From: Pseudomonadota bacterium
GTDB lineage: Bacteria; Pseudomonadota; Alphaproteobacteria; Acetobacterales; Acetobacteraceae
NCBI GenBank assembly: GCA_021845555.1
Contig: JAJZVS010000007.1
Location: 1 to 24,130, forward strand
Reading direction: 5' to 3'
DNA length: 24,130 bases
A program made the translations under genes and the position numbers. This document shows positions 1 through 7,695 of this stretch, piece after piece; the first letter of the stretch is position 1, and every line of letters starts with the position of its first letter. The notes beneath the pieces are model-generated. The model was not told the origin of the DNA, did not search any database, and saw nothing but the letters and a program-made list of their open reading frames with translations.

Positions 1-636
1 GCCGCCTCGGCTGAGGCCGAGGCGCAGGGATGGACGGTCGTCTCCGACACGTCCTGGGCCGGCTACACGGAAATCCCCCGCGCGGTGATGCAGGGCTACC
101 GGCTGATGGCCGACGAGGCGGCGGACCAATGGGCCGGCCCGCCACCCACGCATGTCTTCGTCCAGGGCGGCGTGGGCGGGGTGGCCGCCGCCGTCTCGGT
201 GCAGCTGCGCGAGCGCTGCGATCCCGCCCCGGCGCTGGTCGTGGTGGAACCCGAACACGCGGCCTGCCTGCTGGCCAGCGCCGAGGCCGGGCGGCTGACC
301 ACGGTCGGCGGCGAACTCGATACGCTGATGGCCGGGCTGGCCTGCGGCGAGCCGAGCCTGCTCGCCTGGCAGGAACTCGATCGCGCCGCGGCGGCGTTCC
401 TGGCGATCCCCGACGCGGCGGCGGTGGCGGCGATGCGGCGGCTGGCGGCGCTTGGGATCGTCTCCGGCGAATCGGGCGCGGCCGGCGCGGCGGGGTTCCT
501 GGCGGTGGCGGCGGACCCCGCGGCGCGGGCGGCGCTGCGCCTGGGGGCGGACAGCCGGGTGCTGCTGTTCTCGACCGAGGGCGCGACCGACCCGGCGCTG
601 TATGCGCGGCTGACGGCGGGCGCGGCGCCCGGGTAG
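1..636 (+). CDS. Diaminopropionate ammonia-lyase, C-terminal part (5' end outside window)
   Basis: Frame 1 is open from the first base to the TAG at 634-636, giving about 211 residues. The partial product contains GWTVVSDTSW and GYTEIPRAVMQGY, which I recognise from the PLP-dependent diaminopropionate ammonia-lyase family (YgeX/DpaL type). A glycine-rich stretch GGVGGVAAAV follows, as expected for the phosphate-binding part of a fold type II PLP enzyme. The family converts 2,3-diaminopropionate to pyruvate and two ammonia in the cytoplasm. The catalytic Lys would lie upstream, outside the window, so completeness cannot be judged. An ATG/GTG near 85-90 is internal, because the family match begins before it. 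The gene converges on cca. A broader threonine-dehydratase-like family member is the main alternative. Confidence 0.85.
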   Translation, partial: AASAEAEAQGWTVVSDTSWAGYTEIPRAVMQGYRLMADEAADQWAGPPPTHVFVQGGVGGVAAAVSVQLRERCDPAPALVVVEPEHAACLLASAEAGRLTTVGGELDTLMAGLACGEPSLLAWQELDRAAAAFLAIPDAAAVAAMRRLAALGIVSGESGAAGAAGFLAVAADPAARAALRLGADSRVLLFSTEGATDPALYARLTAGAAPG

Positions 637-665
637 CCTGGGCGTCGGCGCTCCTTTCGGCACGG

Positions 666-710
666 CACCACGCGTCAGCGCACGACTCGTCACCGCACCA
701 CTCGTCACTG
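666..710. repeat. Three imperfect 15-bp tandem repeats
   Basis: Three adjacent 15-mers occupy 666-680, 681-695 and 696-710: CACCACGCGTCAGCG, CACGACTCGTCACCG and CACCACTCGTCACTG. They lie in the 105-bp gap between the convergent diaminopropionate lyase and cca genes. No function is apparent; it may be a decayed minisatellite. Confidence 0.6.
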
Positions 711-741
711 GGCCGATTTTGCGGGAGCACCGTCACCCGGC

Positions 742-2025
742 TTAATCGCGCGAACCGGCCTGTCCCGCCTGCGGGCAAGGCGGTTCGTCCCCCGCCGCTT
801 CCCCGCTCGCCCGTATGCGCGCTGCAAGCGCCTCCCGGCAGGCTGCAGCGTTCGCCAGGCAGCCGCCCGCCAGCCACCAGTCCCGCACCGCGCCCAGCAG
901 CGCGCCGACGCGCGGGCCGGGCGCCAGGCCGAGCGCCAGCACGTCCCGCCCTGCGAGCGGGAACACCGGGCGCGGCAGCGCGGCCAGCCGCGCCCGCAGC
1001 ACTGCCCAGCCCGGTGCGCCGTCATCGGCCAGCCAGACGCGGCCAAGCAGGATCTCCGGCCCGGTCCCCGCCAGCAGCCGTCGCAGCGCGTTGTCGTCGT
1101 CCTCCGGATGCGGCACCGGCCCGGCGCGCAGGGCGAGCAGCCGTGTCCGCTCGGCGGTGGACAGGCGCAGCCGATCGGCCAGAAGCGCCGCGTCCCCGGC
1201 GACCAGCGCGGCGAGCCGCAACAGCGGGTCGGCTGGCGCGCCGGTGGCGAGCAGGCGCGCCAGCCGGCTCATCGCCGCTCCCTCCGCCAGCACCCGGGAC
1301 AGCACGCCGCAGGTTTCCATCAGCGCGATTGCCCCGCCCGGCTCGGGTGCCGCCAGCAGCAGGCGGAGCTCGCTCCACACCCGTTCCGGCGACAGGCCGT
1401 CGATCCCCGCGGCGCCGGCGCGGATCGCCGCCAGCGCCGCCGGGTCGGGCGCGCCGCGCCCATAGCGCGCGTGGAAGCGGAAGAAACGCAGGATGCGCAG
1501 ATAGTCCTCGGCGATGCGTGTGGCCGGATCGCCGACGAAGCGCACGTGCCCGGCGCGCAGGTCGGCGACACCTTCGAAATAGTCGAACACCGCGCCGTTG
1601 CGCGTCAGCGACAGCGCGTTCAGCGTGAAGTCCCGCCGCGCCGCGTCCGCCCGCCAGTCGGCGGTGAATGCCACCACGGCGTGGCGCCCGTCGGTGGCGA
1701 CGTCGCGGCGCAGGGTGGTGATTTCGAAGCCGTGGCCGTCGGCCAGCGCCGTGACCGTCCCGTGGGCGAGGCCGGTCGGCAGCGCGCGCAGCCCGGCGGC
1801 GCGCAGCGCGGCGATCACCGCCTCCGGCGGGCGCGGGGTCGCCAGATCGATGTCGGCCATGGGCAGCCCCAGCAGCGCGTCGCGCACCGCTCCGCCCACC
1901 ACGCGCGCGTCGGGCAGAGCATCCAGCACGTGGGCGAGGGCCGGATCGGCCAGGAAGCCGGGCGGCGGGATGTGCAGCGCGGGCGCGTCCGCGGCGTGGG
2001 GCAGCGGGGGAGGGGGGCCGCTCAT
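742..2025 (-). CDS. cca: CCA tRNA nucleotidyltransferase / poly(A) polymerase family (class II)
   Basis: The 427-residue product should add or repair the 3' CCA end of tRNAs. The N-terminal nucleotidyltransferase head has VVGGAVRDALLG followed by DIDLATP, which carries the two metal-binding Asp residues. RRDFTLNAL comes next, then AEDYLRILRFFRFHARYG, the RNA and nucleotide recognition block. The C-terminal part is the Ala/Leu-rich helical body with a low-complexity tail. The length fits alphaproteobacterial class II enzymes. The ATG at 2025 has AGGG about 9 nt upstream. It starts 40 bp after the stop of the membrane-protein gene at 2066-2626, so the two are probably co-transcribed. Sequence alone does not separate CCA-adding from poly(A) polymerase activity; the CCA role is inferred from the lineage. 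Confidence 0.93.
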   Translation of the reverse strand: MSGPPPPLPHAADAPALHIPPPGFLADPALAHVLDALPDARVVGGAVRDALLGLPMADIDLATPRPPEAVIAALRAAGLRALPTGLAHGTVTALADGHGFEITTLRRDVATDGRHAVVAFTADWRADAARRDFTLNALSLTRNGAVFDYFEGVADLRAGHVRFVGDPATRIAEDYLRILRFFRFHARYGRGAPDPAALAAIRAGAAGIDGLSPERVWSELRLLLAAPEPGGAIALMETCGVLSRVLAEGAAMSRLARLLATGAPADPLLRLAALVAGDAALLADRLRLSTAERTRLLALRAGPVPHPEDDDNALRRLLAGTGPEILLGRVWLADDGAPGWAVLRARLAALPRPVFPLAGRDVLALGLAPGPRVGALLGAVRDWWLAGGCLANAAACREALAARIRASGEAAGDEPPCPQAGQAGSRD

Positions 2026-2065
2026 GGTGCCAGCCCTGACAGGTGGGAAGCGGCGCGCGGGAGGT

Positions 2066-2626
2066 TCAGTTGCGCGGCCGGATCGGCAGCAGCCCGACGG
2101 CCACCCGCCGGCGCAGCCAGCGGAAGCGGCGCGTCACATGCCAGCCGGAGGTGGCCGACCGGGGCAGAACGGCGACGAGCCAGGCCCGGGCGGGGCGCAC
2201 GCGGTCCAGCACCCGCCCCCGCAGCCGCAGCACCGCGTGGTGGAGCCGGGCGAACCAGGCGACGCGCAGCAGCGCCGGCTCGCAGGCCTGGTAGATCCAC
2301 ACCAGCACGACGGTCGCCAGCCCCTTGCCGAGCACCACGAGCAGCGTGGCGGCGAGCATGTGGCCGCGCGCCAGCAGCACTCCGGCCCAGAGTTCCGAGG
2401 CGTGGCTGAACAGGTCGGGCACCAGGAACACTGGCAAAGCGGCATAGGGCGGCAGCAGGCCCAGCCAGAGATGCGCCGCGCGCACCGCGGAGAGGCCAGC
2501 GATTGAGCGCAACAGCGCGCGCGACCCAGCCCACAGCACGTGTTCGCTCACCACGAACAGCAGCGCGGGGACGAACAGCAGGAGGTCGAGAGCCCTGCCC
2601 GGCCAGCGTTTTGGACGCATCCTCAT
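2066..2626 (-). CDS. Conserved membrane protein of unknown function
   Basis: The product is 186 residues from the ATG at 2626; a second in-frame ATG lies at 2620. There is no clear Shine-Dalgarno sequence before either, so the start is uncertain. Hydrophobic segments are visible near residues 12-28 (LDLLLFVPALLFVV), 52-71 (HLWLGLLPPYAALPVFLVP) and 90-112 (LAATLLVVLGKGLATVVLVW). A basic tail with the pattern ALLRVAWFARLH follows. The KGLATVV...ALLRVAWFARLH arrangement resembles a small inner-membrane family common in alphaproteobacteria that has no assigned function. It lies immediately upstream of cca on the same strand and is probably in its operon. No catalytic motif was seen. Confidence 0.7.
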   Translation of the reverse strand: MRMRPKRWPGRALDLLLFVPALLFVVSEHVLWAGSRALLRSIAGLSAVRAAHLWLGLLPPYAALPVFLVPDLFSHASELWAGVLLARGHMLAATLLVVLGKGLATVVLVWIYQACEPALLRVAWFARLHHAVLRLRGRVLDRVRPARAWLVAVLPRSATSGWHVTRRFRWLRRRVAVGLLPIRPRN

Positions 2627-2771
2627 CGTGACAATTGAGTGTAGGCACTCCAGCCCGTTTCGGAAAGTGGAATCCTGGCCGAGGGCCGAACCCTCGGGTG
2701 CCCAAGGGGTGGGGAACCCGGGCGTGGGAGAGCGGCGACCGCCGCCCTCCCAGTTCCGGATCGCCGTTTCA

Positions 2772-5276
2772 TCATGGCCGTTTGCGGTTCTGCTCGTTGG
2801 GGGCCGGCTGGCGCTGCGCCGGCGCCGGAGCAGGCCGGGCAGCCGGCGGTGGGCGGTAGGCGGGCGCCGGCGGCGGACGGTAGGCGGGCGCCGGCGGCGG
2901 GTGGTAGGCTGGGGCCGGCGGCGGACGATACGCGGGGGCCGCCGGCGCGCGGTAAACCGGAGCCGGCGGGTGGTAGGCGGGCGCCGGGGTGGGACGGTAC
3001 GCGGGAGCCGGCGCCGGTCGCGGTGCGGGCGCTGGCCGGTACGCCGGCGCCGGGGTCGCCCGCAGCGGCGGCGCCGGACGGTAGGCGGGCGTAGTCGGCG
3101 TAGCACGATAGGTCGGCGCAACGACGTTTGGTGCTGCCGGACGCGGTGCCACCCGAGCGGGTGCGGGCGAGGGCGCGCGGCTCGGCTGCGGCCCGATCAC
3201 ACGCGGGCTTGTCGGGCTGGTTCGTGGCGCCTGCGGTCGGGATTGCACGCCCGGCGGCAAAGTGCCTGGCGCCCGCAAAGCCGGCACGCCGGGGGCCATC
3301 GGCCCCACCCGTCCGCCGGGGGCCACCGGCCCCACCCGCCCGCCATTCACTTGCGGAATTGCCTGCGGACCGCGCGCGGCGGGCACCGCCTGACGGGTCG
3401 TCGGCTGCGGCGCGCGAACACCGGGCGCTCCCGGCTTCGCACCAGGCGCCCGTAGCGCGGGAGTCGCCCCCGGGGCACGCAATGCCGGGGTCGCGCCAGG
3501 GGCGCGCAATGCCGGGGTCGCGCCAGGGGCGCGCGGGGCAGGAGTCGCGCCAGGCGCGCGCGGGGCAGGAGTCGCGCCAGGGGCGCGCGGGGCGAGGGGT
3601 CCGCCAGGGGCGTGCGGGGCGAGGGGTCCGCCAGGGGCGTGCGGCGCGGGAGCCACGCCGGGGCCGTGTGGCGCGACGACACCGGCCGGGCGCGCGCCCG
3701 GCGCGTTAACCGGTTGCGGCCCGCGTGGCGCCGCACCCGGCGCAAGCACGGGGCGCCCTTTCGGCGGGGCCAGCGCCGGCAGGTGGGCGCGCGGTCCGGA
3801 GGTCGCGGCAACCGGATGCGGCGCGGGGCCGGCCGCCAGCCTGGGCGGCGGCGCCCGCAGCGCGGCCGGCGCCGGGGCGATGCGCAGCCGTTGTGCCAGG
3901 GCCGGGGTCACGCCCGCGGTCGCCTGCGTCGGCGGCAGCGGCTGGCGCCCGAGCACCGGGCGCGACCGGTTCAGCAGCGCCGCCGGCACCGGCCTGGCCG
4001 CGCCGCGCACCTGGCGGGAGGCGAGCATCGTCCCCGCCGGCACCATCGTCGCCGCGCGTGCGTTGCTGAACCGGTTGATGGTGACGTTGTTGATGTTGAC
4101 GTTATTGATCGTGTTGATGTTCGTCACGTGGACGATGTTCACGTCCCGCACGTAGCGCGGGCTGGCACGGAACCAGGGATGCCAGGGCTCGCGCGGGCCG
4201 AGCGGCACCCAGCCGACCGAGCCGGACAGCAGCGCGCCCACCGCGACACCGGCGGCGAAGCCGGTGCCGACGTCGAAGAACGTCACCAGCGCCGGCGCGT
4301 AGACCGGGAAGGCCACCGACACGGTCGCGACGCCGGGCACCCAGGCCCAGCGCGGACCGATCTCTACCCAGCGGCCATAGTGGAACGGCGCGAAGCCCCA
4401 GGGATCGTCATCGATCCAGGTCCAGCCCCACGGCGGGACATAGGCCCAATGGCCCTCGCGGTAGGGCACCCAGCCGGGTGCGACCTGCGGATACCACACC
4501 GGACCGTAGTCGGGGCTCGGCGCCCACTGGCCGTAGTCGGCGAGGTCCGCGCCGCCCGGCATCAGCTGCACCAGCGGCGGCGGCGCCACCGCCATCGCCG
4601 GGCGCGGGCGCTCACGCGCCAGCATCGAATCGAGAAAGGCATCGCGCAGCGCCGGCGACATCTGCACCGTCACCTGCTGGCCGTCGCCGTTCAGCTGCGC
4701 GGTCTGGTGCGGGCCGAGATCGAGCGTCTGCGGTCCCTCGATCCGGGCCGCGCCGTCGAACACCGTGACCAGCGTCGGGCTTTCCGTGCTGCCGGCGGCC
4801 ACGGCGTAGCGGCCCGGCGTGGCGATCACGACCGTCCCGCGCGGCGTGACCAGCGTGTAGGTTTCCTGCGGCGCCAGGCTGCGCACCCGCACATACACCT
4901 CGCCTTGCGGGACCGTGCCTTCCAGCGTCCGGTCGCCCAACTGGTCGAGATCGAGTTCGGCGTTCGAGTTGAGGTCCAGCTCAGTGTCCGAGACCTGAAG
5001 TCCCGCCGTCGCGCCGGGCGCGGTCCAGAGCGAGTCGCCCTGCGCCACCGGGTAGTTCACCACCGCTGGGGTCCAGTCGCTCTGCCCCGCCTGGCGGTAG
5101 GAGACATTGCCGCGGGCCCAGGCCAGTCGCCCGACCCTGAGCGGAGGAGACACCTCCGGCCCGTTGGCGCCCGGCCCGGGCAATTCCTGGCCCAACGCGG
5201 GCGCCACCGGGCCAAGGATCATTCCCGACGCCACGAGGGCGGCGGTCAGCCGATAGGCGATATGGTGCGGGCGCAT
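2772..5276 (-). CDS. Secreted FecR-domain / DUF6600 protein with Pro-Ala repeat tail
   Basis: The 834-residue product starts at the ATG at 5276, which has GCGAGG about 5 nt upstream; another ATG nine codons earlier lacks this. Residues 1-30 form a Sec signal peptide ending near PALGQ. Residues 45-200 resemble a FecR-type beta domain (LAWARGNVSY, LVTPRGTVVIATPGRYAV). Residues 255-315 carry the Trp/Tyr-rich DUF6600 block (WYPQVAPGWVPYREGHW, WGFAPFHYGRWV). Residues 379-402 are a run of alternating Asn and Ile/Val. The remaining ~400 residues are Pro/Ala/Arg-rich low complexity with 9-residue and 8-residue repeats. A periplasmic or surface location is inferred, since the tail could span or bind envelope polymers. 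Unlike classic FecR anti-sigma factors it has no transmembrane anchor or adjacent sigma factor or TonB receptor gene. It is divergent from a small lipoprotein gene. Confidence 0.85.
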   Translation of the reverse strand: MRPHHIAYRLTAALVASGMILGPVAPALGQELPGPGANGPEVSPPLRVGRLAWARGNVSYRQAGQSDWTPAVVNYPVAQGDSLWTAPGATAGLQVSDTELDLNSNAELDLDQLGDRTLEGTVPQGEVYVRVRSLAPQETYTLVTPRGTVVIATPGRYAVAAGSTESPTLVTVFDGAARIEGPQTLDLGPHQTAQLNGDGQQVTVQMSPALRDAFLDSMLARERPRPAMAVAPPPLVQLMPGGADLADYGQWAPSPDYGPVWYPQVAPGWVPYREGHWAYVPPWGWTWIDDDPWGFAPFHYGRWVEIGPRWAWVPGVATVSVAFPVYAPALVTFFDVGTGFAAGVAVGALLSGSVGWVPLGPREPWHPWFRASPRYVRDVNIVHVTNINTINNVNINNVTINRFSNARAATMVPAGTMLASRQVRGAARPVPAALLNRSRPVLGRQPLPPTQATAGVTPALAQRLRIAPAPAALRAPPPRLAAGPAPHPVAATSGPRAHLPALAPPKGRPVLAPGAAPRGPQPVNAPGARPAGVVAPHGPGVAPAPHAPGGPLAPHAPGGPLAPRAPGATPAPRAPGATPAPRAPGATPALRAPGATPALRAPGATPALRAPGAKPGAPGVRAPQPTTRQAVPAARGPQAIPQVNGGRVGPVAPGGRVGPMAPGVPALRAPGTLPPGVQSRPQAPRTSPTSPRVIGPQPSRAPSPAPARVAPRPAAPNVVAPTYRATPTTPAYRPAPPLRATPAPAYRPAPAPRPAPAPAYRPTPAPAYHPPAPVYRAPAAPAYRPPPAPAYHPPPAPAYRPPPAPAYRPPPAARPAPAPAQRQPAPNEQNRKRP
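2841..3092 (-). repeat. Pro/Ala/Tyr repeat region coding for APAYRPPP-type octapeptides
   Basis: Within the 3' end of the FecR/DUF6600 gene, 84 codons encode degenerate copies of PAPAYRPP, with YRPPP and YHPPP variants. This gives a 24-bp periodicity that is most regular at about 2841-2940. Such Tyr-containing Pro-rich repeats resemble cell-wall-associated proline-rich proteins; their role here is unknown. Confidence 0.8.
3445..3660 (-). repeat. Eight tandem 27-bp units coding for nonapeptide repeats
   Basis: Eight consecutive 27-bp units start at 3445, 3472, 3499, 3526, 3553, 3580, 3607 and 3634. They encode nonapeptides of the form APRAPGATP, APHAPGGPL or ALRAPGATP in the FecR/DUF6600 protein tail. 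Neighbouring units share variants (AATGCC pair, GGGGCAGGAG pair, GGGGCGAGGGG pair). That pattern indicates stepwise local duplication. Confidence 0.9.
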
Positions 5277-5544
5277 GGGTCCTCGCGGGCGTTCATTGGG
5301 CACAGAGCATTGGAAGACGACAGGCGAGGCGGTGGTGCGGAAACCTCTCGGGGCTGCGGAAGCGTCGGATCGCGCGGTGTTTTCGCCCAGTCATCCCCCG
5401 GCACGCTTCCGATTCGGAACTGCGGCATCCGGCCATGCCGGAGATATGGCGACACACCATGGCGAAATCACGACCCTTTGCGTCACCAAACCGCCGCGAT
5501 CGTATGCAGACTGCTCCGGGTCGAAGCGATCAGGAGCGAAGTTC

Positions 5545-5787
5545 ATGTCCGTGCGCCTTCGTCCGTCCACTCTCCGCCTGCTGGCGGCACTTGGGCTTGC
5601 CGCCGCGCTGGGCGGCTGCGTCGCCTATCCCGGCTACGGGTATGGCTACGGCTACGGGTATCCGTATGGCTACGGCGTGGCGCCGACCGTGGGCTTGTCC
5701 GTCGGCGGCTGGGGCGACCGGGGTTGGGACCACGACGGCTGGGGCGGCCGCGGTTGGGGCCATGGCGGTTGGGGCGACCGGGACTGA
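5545..5787 (+). CDS. Small Gly/Tyr/Trp-rich lipoprotein
   Basis: The product is 80 residues. The ATG at 5545 is preceded by AGGAG about 9 nt upstream. The N-terminus (basic SVRLRPSTLR, hydrophobic LLAALGLAAA, lipobox ALGGC) predicts a lipoprotein acylated at about Cys25. The mature part is low complexity: first a YGYGYGYGYPYGYG run, then W-G-x-R-G-W and D-G-W-G repeats. No enzymatic motif is visible. An outer-membrane or periplasmic location is inferred. It is divergent from the FecR/DUF6600 gene, which also encodes a Tyr-rich low-complexity exported protein, so the 268-bp gap may hold divergent promoters. It ends 21 bp before the convergent GMC oxidoreductase gene. Confidence 0.8.
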   Translation: MSVRLRPSTLRLLAALGLAAALGGCVAYPGYGYGYGYGYPYGYGVAPTVGLSVGGWGDRGWDHDGWGGRGWGHGGWGDRD

Positions 5788-5808
5788 GCCGGTCCGCCGT
5801 TTCGCGCG

Positions 5809-7446
5809 TTACGCCGCCGCCGCGTCGGCCAGCACCATGGCGGCGCATTTCTCGCCGATCATGATCGACGGCGCGTTGGTGTTGCCGGCCACGATCGCCG
5901 GCATCACCGAGGCATCCGCGACCCGCAGCCCCGCTACGCCGTGCACGCGCAGCCGCGGGTCCACCGCCGCGTCCGCCCCCGTGCCCATCCGGCAGGTGCC
6001 GACCGGATGCAGGTTGGAGACCCCGCGGGCGCGGATGTCGGCTTCCCATTCGGCATCCGTCGCGACGATGGGACCGGGCAGCGTTTCGGCGACGATATAG
6101 GGCGCCAGCGCCGGCTGCGCGGCGATCGTGCGGGCAAGCCTCATGCCCATCAGCATGGCGTTCAGATCGTAGTGGGTCTTCAGGAATTCGAAGCGGATCT
6201 CCGGCGGCGCCAGCGGGTCGGGATGCTTGAGTCGCACCGTGCCGCGGCCCTCGGGACGCAGATGCACCGGGCTGATCGAGAAGCCGGGAAACGGGTGGGA
6301 CTGGATGCCGTTGCGCGTGCGTTCGAGCACGCTCCAGGCGAACATGTTGATTTGCAGGTCCGGCCGCTCCAGCGCCGGGTCGGAGCGCACGAAGGCGCCT
6401 GCATACAGGCCGTTGCCGGCCATCTGGCCGGAGCGGGTCAGCACGTACTGCGCGCCTGCCTTCAGCTTGCGCCAGGCGCTGCGGTTGAGTTCGTTCAGCG
6501 TGATCGGCTTGGTGCAGCGGAAGGTCACGTAGCTGTTGAAGTGATCGTGCAGATTGGCGCCGACCGCCGGCAGGTCGCGCAGCACGGGAATGCCCATGCC
6601 GGCCAGGTGCGCGCCGGGACCGATGCCGGACAGCAAGAGAAGCTGCGGTGAGCCGTAGACGCCGCCGGAGACGATCACCTCGCCGCGCGCGCGCGCGGTG
6701 CGCGGCCCGGCTGGGGTGCGGTATTCCACGCCGACGGCGCGGCCGTTTTCGATCAGCACGCGGGTGGCGTGCGCCTCGGTTTCCACTTTCAGGTTGGGGC
6801 GGTCGCGGGCGGGCAGCAGATAGGCGACCGCGCTGCTCCAGCGCTGGCCGTTCTTGGTGGTGGTCTGGTAGTAGCCGCAGCCCTCCTGGGTTGCGCCGTT
6901 GAAGTCCGGGTTGGGCGGGATGCCGGCCTGCTGGCAGGCGGCCAGGAGCGCGTCCGCCAGTTCCCAGCGCTGCGGCTGGTCGGACACGTGCAGCGGGCCG
7001 CCGGTGCCGTGGAATGCGTCGGCGCCGCGCGCCTGGTCCTCGGCCTTGCGGAAATAGGGCAGCACCGAGTCCCAGTCCCACCCCTCGCAGCCGCGCTGGC
7101 GCCAGTCGTCGTAGTCGGCGTGGTTGCCGCGCATGTACACCATGCCGTTGATCGCGCTGGTGCCGCCCAGCACTTTGCCGCGCGGCTGGTACATGGTGCG
7201 GTTGTTCAGCGCGGCCACCGGCTCGCTGTCGAACATCCAGTTGTGCTTGGGGTCGCAGAACAGCTTGGCGTAGCCGATCGGGATATGGATCCACGGGTTG
7301 CGGTCGCGCACCCCGGCTTCCAGCAGCAGCACGCGGTGGCGGCCCGATTCCGACAGCCGTGCGGCCACCGCGCAGCCGGCCGAGCCGGCGCCGGTCACGA
7401 TGAAGTCGAAACTCTCGTCGTGTGGCGTCATGTCGTGTGGCGTCAT
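5809..7446 (-). CDS. GMC-family FAD-dependent oxidoreductase (choline dehydrogenase-like)
   Basis: The 545-residue product has the N-terminal FAD-binding motif TGAGSAGCAVAARL (about residues 18-31) followed by LLLEAG. The first GMC signature is QPRGKVLGGTSAINGMVYMRG and the second is VIVSGGVYGSPQLLLLSGIGP. Near the C-terminus, HPVGTCRMG supplies the likely catalytic His (about residue 480) and GNTNAPSIMIGEK the partner Asn (about 522). The family oxidises alcohols to aldehydes or ketones using FAD. Substrate cannot be read from sequence; BetA-like choline use is one option, but no betaine aldehyde dehydrogenase or BetI is adjacent. The start is ambiguous between ATG at 7446 and ATG at 7431, because a 15-bp duplication repeats MTPHD; neither has a strong Shine-Dalgarno sequence. 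It is divergent from rpsF. Confidence 0.92.
   Translation of the reverse strand: MTPHDMTPHDESFDFIVTGAGSAGCAVAARLSESGRHRVLLLEAGVRDRNPWIHIPIGYAKLFCDPKHNWMFDSEPVAALNNRTMYQPRGKVLGGTSAINGMVYMRGNHADYDDWRQRGCEGWDWDSVLPYFRKAEDQARGADAFHGTGGPLHVSDQPQRWELADALLAACQQAGIPPNPDFNGATQEGCGYYQTTTKNGQRWSSAVAYLLPARDRPNLKVETEAHATRVLIENGRAVGVEYRTPAGPRTARARGEVIVSGGVYGSPQLLLLSGIGPGAHLAGMGIPVLRDLPAVGANLHDHFNSYVTFRCTKPITLNELNRSAWRKLKAGAQYVLTRSGQMAGNGLYAGAFVRSDPALERPDLQINMFAWSVLERTRNGIQSHPFPGFSISPVHLRPEGRGTVRLKHPDPLAPPEIRFEFLKTHYDLNAMLMGMRLARTIAAQPALAPYIVAETLPGPIVATDAEWEADIRARGVSNLHPVGTCRMGTGADAAVDPRLRVHGVAGLRVADASVMPAIVAGNTNAPSIMIGEKCAAMVLADAAAA
7417..7446 (-). repeat. Perfect 15-bp tandem duplication at the GMC gene start
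   Basis: GTCGTGTGGCGTCAT occurs at 7417-7431 and again at 7432-7446. Read on the minus strand it duplicates the start codon and the next four codons (MTPHD MTPHD), giving two in-frame start codons. Confidence 0.9.
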
Positions 7447-7535
7447 GGGGTCCGGGGGGCTGGAGTGCGCACGCGGGAGCGAGCGTGCCGGCGCTTGGCG
7501 GCGAGCGCAAACCCCGCGCGACGGCCTGCCCTGGC

Positions 7536-7563
7536 TTGCGTCCTGTGTCGATCCGTGCTTAAC
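7536..7563 (+). promoter_or_regulatory. Possible promoter of the rpsF operon
   Basis: TTGCGT at 7536-7541 resembles a -35 element, and CTTAAC at 7558-7563 lies 16 bp downstream. The -10 match is poor, so this is only a candidate. The start would lie about 125 nt upstream of rpsF. Confidence 0.25.
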
Positions 7564-7695
7564 GCCCGCCCTTCCCTGCCGGGGCGACGGCAACGTCCCC
7601 GGCTATGCCCGGCATCCTTCCCCCCTTGGGGCGGGATGCGCGCCCCCCCGACCGGTCCGGGGCCGCGGGCCGACACCATCCAGAGGGAGACCAGA

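Noticed and set aside
30..1628. 532-codon plus-strand open frame across the lyase and cca genes
   Set aside because: Out of frame with the recognised lyase and antisense to cca; Arg/Pro/Ala low complexity typical of GC-rich shadows.
2841..3660. Repeat arrays as a CRISPR
   Set aside because: Units abut without unique spacers, keep a codon frame and encode low-complexity peptide repeats.
2772..5276. FecR-type anti-sigma regulator of a TonB receptor
   Set aside because: No transmembrane anchor, ECF sigma gene or TonB-dependent receptor is nearby; the DUF6600 block and Pro-rich tail indicate a different, exported protein.
5339..5370. GGAAAC...CGTC as an EcfG-type promoter before the lipoprotein gene
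   Set aside because: Spacing and the -10 element do not fit GGAAC-N16/17-CGTT, and it lies about 200 bp from the start codon.
5478..5508. TTGCGT...TATGCA as a promoter of the lipoprotein gene
   Set aside because: The spacer is about 19 bp and both hexamers are poor matches, so it was not listed as a feature.
3612..5864. 750-codon plus-strand open frame opposite the FecR/DUF6600 gene
   Set aside because: Arg/Gly-rich composition with no motif. It overlaps a gene with signal peptide, Shine-Dalgarno sequence and recognised domains, and also the correct lipoprotein frame.
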